Source: Bradyrhizobiaceae bacterium
GTDB taxonomy: Bacteria > Pseudomonadota > Alphaproteobacteria > Rhizobiales > Xanthobacteraceae
DNA length: 64,000 nt
Direction of reading: 5' to 3'
Assembly (NCBI GenBank): GCA_020544565.1
Contig: CP078014.1
Span: 1,370,574-1,434,573, forward strand
Shown: positions 60,566 to 64,000 of the stretch, piece after piece
Layout: each line of letters opens with the position of its first letter
Numbering within the stretch: the first letter of the stretch is position 1
Program-made: the position numbers and the translations under genes
Notes under the pieces: generated by a model
Database searches by the model: none
What the model was told of the DNA's origin: nothing
The model's input: the letters and a program-made list of their open reading frames with translations, nothing else

Positions 60566-61645
60566 TTGACCACAACGCTGGCGGCGAAGATCGCGCGCGA
60601 CTACGGAACCCCGGCGCTGGTGATCGACATGGATCGCGTCGAGCGCAACATCGCGCGGGTGCAACGCCTGTGCGATGCCGCGGGCGTCGCCAACCGGCCG
60701 CACATCAAGACCCACAAGAGCCCGGTCCTTGCCCAGCTTCAGATTGCGGCCGGCGCGCGCGGCATCACCTGCCAGAAGCTGGGCGAAGCCGAGATCATGG
60801 CCGCCGCCGGCCTCGACGATATCCTCATCAGCTACAACCTGATCGGCGAGGAGAAGATCGCGCGCCTCGGCGCTCTGCTCGCGAGTACCAAGGTCACGGT
60901 GGCGGCGGACAATCCGGTCGTGATCGACAACCTCGCACCCGCCGCGGCCAGAGCCGGACGGCCACTCGGCGTGGTGGTCGAATGCGACACCGGCCGCAAG
61001 CGCGCTGGCGTCGAAACACCGGCCGAGGCCATCGCCCTGGCGCGGCAAATCGCGGCGACGCCGGGCCTGACCTTCGCCGGCTTCCTGCTCTATCCCACCG
61101 AGGACGGCTGGCCGCAGGCGCAGCGGTTCTACGACGAGGCGCTGGCCGGCGTGCGCCAAGCGGGGCTCGAGGCGGCCATCGTCTCCACCGGCGGCTCGCC
61201 CAATCTCAAGCATGTCGGCGAACTCAAGGGCGCGACCGAGCATCGCCCCGGCACCTATGTCTACAACGACCGCATGCAGGTCGCGGCGGGTGTGGCGACG
61301 TGGGACGATTGCGCGCTGCACGTCTACACCACGGTGGTGAGCCGCGCCGCGCCGGACCGCGGCATCATCGACGCCGGCTCCAAGACGCTGACCGCCGACA
61401 CCGGCGGACTCGACGGCTTCGGCCTCATCCTCGACCATCCGCAGGCGCGCATCGCCCGCTTCGCCGAGGAGCACGGCTTTCTCGATCTGTCGAAAAGCAA
61501 TACCCGGCCGGAGGTCGGCGACGTGCTCCGCGTCGTGCCCAATCATGTCTGCGTGGTGGTGAACATGGCCGACGAGGTCGTGATGGTGCGCGGCGACGAC
61601 ATTATCGGCACCCTGCCGGTGGCGGCGCGCGGCCGGCTGCGCTGA
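60566..61645 (+). CDS. DSD1-type PLP enzyme (D-threonine aldolase / D-serine dehydratase-like)
   Basis: 359 residues of fold-type III. The PLP Lys lies in HIKTHKSP, the barrel has the GRKRAGVETP and YPTEDGWPQ segments, and the C-terminal zinc site has His and Cys in NHVCVVVN, as in eukaryote-type D-serine dehydratase. It could act on D-threonine, D-serine or 3-hydroxyaspartate; sequence alone does not tell. TTG start with GGAG seven bases upstream. Confidence 0.88.
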   Translation: MTTTLAAKIARDYGTPALVIDMDRVERNIARVQRLCDAAGVANRPHIKTHKSPVLAQLQIAAGARGITCQKLGEAEIMAAAGLDDILISYNLIGEEKIARLGALLASTKVTVAADNPVVIDNLAPAAARAGRPLGVVVECDTGRKRAGVETPAEAIALARQIAATPGLTFAGFLLYPTEDGWPQAQRFYDEALAGVRQAGLEAAIVSTGGSPNLKHVGELKGATEHRPGTYVYNDRMQVAAGVATWDDCALHVYTTVVSRAAPDRGIIDAGSKTLTADTGGLDGFGLILDHPQARIARFAEEHGFLDLSKSNTRPEVGDVLRVVPNHVCVVVNMADEVVMVRGDDIIGTLPVAARGRLR

Positions 61646-61657
61646 GCCGGTCCGCCG

Positions 61658-61942
61658 TCAGCGCCGGCTGTAGCCGGGGGCCACCATGTTCTTGAGATGC
61701 ACCAACAGGGTGAAGATCCAGGCCAGCGTATAGAGCCCGGCGAGCCCCAGCGCGGTGCGGCGGTCGATCACGGACAGGCTGGTCCAGAACCACACGCGGT
61801 ACAGCCACAGCCCGGTGGTGGCGACCCCGGTCAGGCAGATCAGCAGCTTGATCCCCTGGGAGTGGGCCACCCCCGCCGCCGCGAACAGCAGCGTGGCGGG
61901 GATCAGGAACATCTGGCAGAGGGAAATCAGGTTTTCGTTCAT
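61658..61942 (-). CDS. small membrane protein of unknown function
   Basis: 94 residues with three membrane helices (about 5-25, 30-50 and 63-83) and short loops. I do not recognise the family. It is convergent with the DSD1-type gene (12 bp between stops) and upstream of tRNA-Pro on the other strand. Confidence 0.65.
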   Translation of the reverse strand: MNENLISLCQMFLIPATLLFAAAGVAHSQGIKLLICLTGVATTGLWLYRVWFWTSLSVIDRRTALGLAGLYTLAWIFTLLVHLKNMVAPGYSRR

Positions 61943-62122
61943 GGGCGCTCCGGACGAATCGCCGCGATTTTAGCCCATTGCCGCGCCTGCCACCCGTGAC
62001 GGAAGTCGCCGCGCGAGCCTTTGCGGCCACCTGGCATCCGCGGCGTAGCAGCCTATCGTAGCCATTCCCCGGCTTGCGTAGCGGCGGGAACGGGGTTAAG
62101 CATCCCTGCCTTTGGCACGGTT

Positions 62123-62200
62123 CGGAGCGTAGCGCAGCCCGGTTAGCGCACTAGTCTGGGGGACTAGGGGTCGGAGGTTCGAATCCTCTCGCTCCGACCA
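62123..62200 (+). tRNA. tRNA-Pro (anticodon GGG)
   Basis: 78-nt cloverleaf with encoded CCA. CGGAGCG pairs with CGCTCCG, the anticodon arm is CTAGT-CTGGGGG-ACTAG giving GGG, and the T loop is TTCGAAT. No integrase or direct repeat marks an island boundary here. Confidence 0.95.
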
Positions 62201-62344
62201 TTCAAATCAAAGGCTTACACCAAAGACTGAAAGTGTTTTCGCGGCACCGGAAACGGCCCGGATCGGGCCATGACCGAGGCTGGCTGTTCGCGCACGACGA
62301 TGGCCGGAGACCGAGGGTGGCGCGACGCGGCGCCAGCCCGCCGA

Positions 62345-62626
62345 TCACGCCCTGTTCTTGATCGCGCCGACGATCGCCGTGAGGATCGCCCCACCGGCGC
62401 CGCCCCCGATCGCCTGTGCAACGATCGAGCCGATATCGAAATTGCCGCCTTGAAGGGACGCGGCGATCGCGGGCCACATCAGGGTGATGATCTGACCGAG
62501 AACCCCGCCCCCGACCAGGCCGGCGATGGTGTTGCCCAGCGTGCCGAGGTCGAATGTCGGCGACGATTTGCCGACGGCGTTTCCACCCACTGCACCCGCA
62601 ATGAGATTGATGAGAATTTGCTCCAT
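62345..62626 (-). CDS. glycine-rich small membrane protein, function unknown
   Basis: 93 residues. Two Gly/Ala-rich hydrophobic stretches (GNTIAGLVGGGVLGQIITLM, about 31-50, and IVAQAIGGGAGGAILTAIVG near the C-terminus) could span the membrane, and GGxxG patterns suggest tight helix packing. No known family recognised. Gene context is poor: a tRNA on one side and a YdhR-like gene on the other. Confidence 0.6.
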   Translation of the reverse strand: MEQILINLIAGAVGGNAVGKSSPTFDLGTLGNTIAGLVGGGVLGQIITLMWPAIAASLQGGNFDIGSIVAQAIGGGAGGAILTAIVGAIKNRA

Positions 62627-62730
62627 CTGCCCCCTCCCTTTAAGCTTGTCTTTGCTGATTGGCTAAAAGCGCGGGGGCTGTCAATTTGATGAGCTCCAAA
62701 CAACCGCAAATCCAACGCGAGGGACGTTCC

Positions 62731-63072
62731 ATGGCAACCTGCATCGTCATCGTTCAGTTCGATCTTCCCAAACGAACCGAGGAACAAGCCATCGCGGGAG
62801 GAACGGGCTCCGCTCCGACCTATCGGGCGCTCGCCACCAGGGGGCTGATCCGCAAGGATTACCTGAATGGAGAGACCGGCACCGGCGGCGTCTATCTGTG
62901 GGAGAACCGCGCGGCGGCCGAAGCATGGTTCACCGACGCCAAGCTGGCGGAATTGACGGAGCGCTTCGGCGCGAAGCCTCGCCTGACCTGGTACGACACC
63001 CACGTCACCGTCGATAACGTCAACGGCGAGACGCGCGTCAACCGGTTATCCGTGCCAACGGCTGCGGAATGA
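62731..63072 (+). CDS. YdhR-like putative monooxygenase
   Basis: 113 residues of the dimeric alpha/beta-barrel YdhR family (ATCIVIVQFDLPKRTEEQAI; GVYLWENRAAAEAWF). Proteins of this fold include small oxygenases, but no substrate is known. ATG 62731 has a GAGGG ribosome site; longer frames upstream are not supported. It stands alone. Confidence 0.72.
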   Translation: MATCIVIVQFDLPKRTEEQAIAGGTGSAPTYRALATRGLIRKDYLNGETGTGGVYLWENRAAAEAWFTDAKLAELTERFGAKPRLTWYDTHVTVDNVNGETRVNRLSVPTAAE

Positions 63073-63677
63073 GCGATGCGGCGGGAAGGGAAATCCCCGC
63101 CGCCGAATATCTCCACGCACGCTTCGGCCGCGGCGCGATGATGCGATTGTCACGGTCGTCATAGCCCGCGTGATCTTTCCTCGGGTCGTCCCCGCCAACG
63201 GGTCCGGCTTCGCCGGCCCGATGACAGGCTCCGGCGGGGACCCAGACTCCCTGCGTCACCGATGTTGTCGCGAGTGCATGACAACGCCTTCCGTCGTCAC
63301 CCCAAAGCCAAGTGGCGATGGGTCCCCGCCTGCGCGGGGATGACATCGTGGGTTAGTGCGCCGTCATTGCGAGGAGCGCAAGCGACGAAGCAATCCACCC
63401 TTTGCGGGTTGCAGTCAGCGATGGATTACTCTGCGGAGCTTGACATCGGGCGGCGCTTCACGCCGACCCGTTGGCGGGGACGACATCGGATGTGGGGCCC
63501 GCTTCACGCCGCTATCCACGCCCGGAGCAAGAGAAATCCCGGCTCCGTAACGGCCCCGGATCAGCCGCGCACCGCTGCGCGCTGCGCAGCATCCGCGGCA
63601 AGGGACATTGCGTCCGGGGCAAGAGGGATCGCGCTCTTGTCGCGGCCTTCAACGTCGCGACACGCACGCTGCCGGCG
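63073..63677. repeat. repeat-rich spacer
   Basis: 605 bp without a convincing gene. It contains several known-type dispersed elements: GTCCCCGCCTGCGCGGGGATGAC at about 63325 (palindromic), CCGTCATTGCGAGGAGCG at about 63360 leading into a TGCGGGTTGCAGT block, and a copy related to 55740-55930 at about 63548-63645. The CGGGG and GGCGG blocks recur, so this looks like accumulated repetitive DNA. Confidence 0.75.
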
Positions 63678-64000
63678 TCAATCGTCCCTGAGGACCTTGT
63701 CGATCAGCGCCCGCGCCCCGATCAGATCGTCGAGCACGGCCTGCAATTTGCCGCGGTCGGCGGACCGGGCGCTGTTGCGGACACTGGGCGGAGCGTAGGC
63801 TTCCGCGCCGGACGGTCCATGCGGCGCGACGGCGACAAGCGGCTTCTGCACCACCGGCTTCGGCGGCGGCGATGGCCTGGGACCCGGGTTGGGGAGAAGC
63901 GGCCCCGGATCGCGCAGCGACAGCGGCGAGGTCATGTCGACATCGACATCTACATCACCATCGGTGTCCGCATCCACGTCTTCGTCGGCCGCGAAATCCT
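63678..64000 (-). CDS. acidic, proline-rich protein (partial, cut by right edge)
   Basis: The reading frame is open to the window edge, so the N-terminus is missing. The visible 107 residues begin with an Asp-rich stretch (about DEDVDADTDGDVDVDVD), continue with a Pro-rich linker (PGPLLPNPGPRPSPPPKPVV) and end in a helical region with QAVLDDLIGARALIDKVL. I do not recognise it. The Asp-rich run might bind cations. Confidence 0.55.
   Translation of the reverse strand, partial: DFAADEDVDADTDGDVDVDVDMTSPLSLRDPGPLLPNPGPRPSPPPKPVVQKPLVAVAPHGPSGAEAYAPPSVRNSARSADRGKLQAVLDDLIGARALIDKVLRDD

Noticed and set aside
63250..63660. CRISPR-like repeats in the final spacer
   Set aside because: Repeats are of different types and lengths without equal spacers or a cas gene; they are dispersed intergenic elements.
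62123..63677. Genomic island at tRNA-Pro
   Set aside because: No integrase, no direct repeat of the tRNA 3' end and no phage or transfer genes in the following 1.8 kb.

Overview
The window reads as chromosomal core DNA of a high-GC alphaproteobacterium, most likely a member of the Bradyrhizobium/Rhodopseudomonas/Afipia group (Nitrobacteraceae). The evidence is the 14-subunit-type nuo operon, the tig-clpP-clpX-lon-HU neighbourhood, the RpoN-driven glnB-glnA pair, the DUF2842 and CelD-type proteins, and several intergenic repeat types common in that family (CCGTCATTGCGAGGAGCG and the clean palindrome ATGGCCGGG-N5-CCCGGCCAT). No plasmid, phage, transposase, rRNA or CRISPR feature was found.

Layout. 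1-11452 (minus): respiratory complex I operon nuoABCDEFGHIJKL, cut inside nuoL at the left edge, with an extra 59-residue membrane protein between nuoE and nuoF and a histidine-rich insert in NuoL. 11638-16180: tartrate/D-malate-type dehydrogenase, tRNA-Asp, an HU protein, peptidase T, a secreted protein, tRNA-Val and a GFA-domain protein. 16242-28702 (mostly minus): the proteostasis block lon, clpX, clpP, tig. Between clpP and clpX lies a four-gene operon: a secreted TPR-CHAT protease, a secreted Ig-like protein and two zinc-ribbon proteins, one with membrane segments. 28878-38773: tRNA-Leu, a multicopper-oxidase-like protein without its copper ligands, NAD(P)HX repair enzyme, glnB-glnA behind a clear sigma-54 promoter, an AI-2E transporter, small proteins, a diguanylate cyclase and rplM-rpsI. 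38923-44054: acyl-CoA enzymes, O-acetylhomoserine sulfhydrylase, haem A synthase (ctaA) and DUF2842.

44142-52559 is an exopolysaccharide locus: CelD-type acetyltransferase, GumC/Wzz-like co-polymerase with a degenerate kinase domain, Wza-like lipoprotein, glycosyltransferase, ExoY/WcaJ-like initiating transferase and a Wzy/ligase-like membrane protein. No Wzx flippase lies in the window. 52522-58663 is a catabolic-looking cluster: AMP-dependent acyl-CoA ligase, SDR, glutathione S-transferase, CaiB/BaiF CoA-transferase, a 2-hydroxychromene-2-carboxylate-isomerase-like (kappa GST) protein and an HxlR regulator. Four 17-bp sites of one inverted-repeat pattern (GTnC-N7-GAA core) sit in its two divergent promoter regions, so the whole cluster looks like one HxlR regulon.

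58682-64000: a solitary LptF/LptG-like permease, a secreted protein, a DSD1-type PLP enzyme, small proteins, tRNA-Pro(GGG), a YdhR-like protein, a 600-bp repeat-filled spacer and an acidic protein cut by the right edge.

The two best candidates for something undescribed are the TPR-CHAT/Ig/zinc-ribbon operon inside the clp locus and the HxlR-controlled glutathione/CoA pathway with its shared operators.
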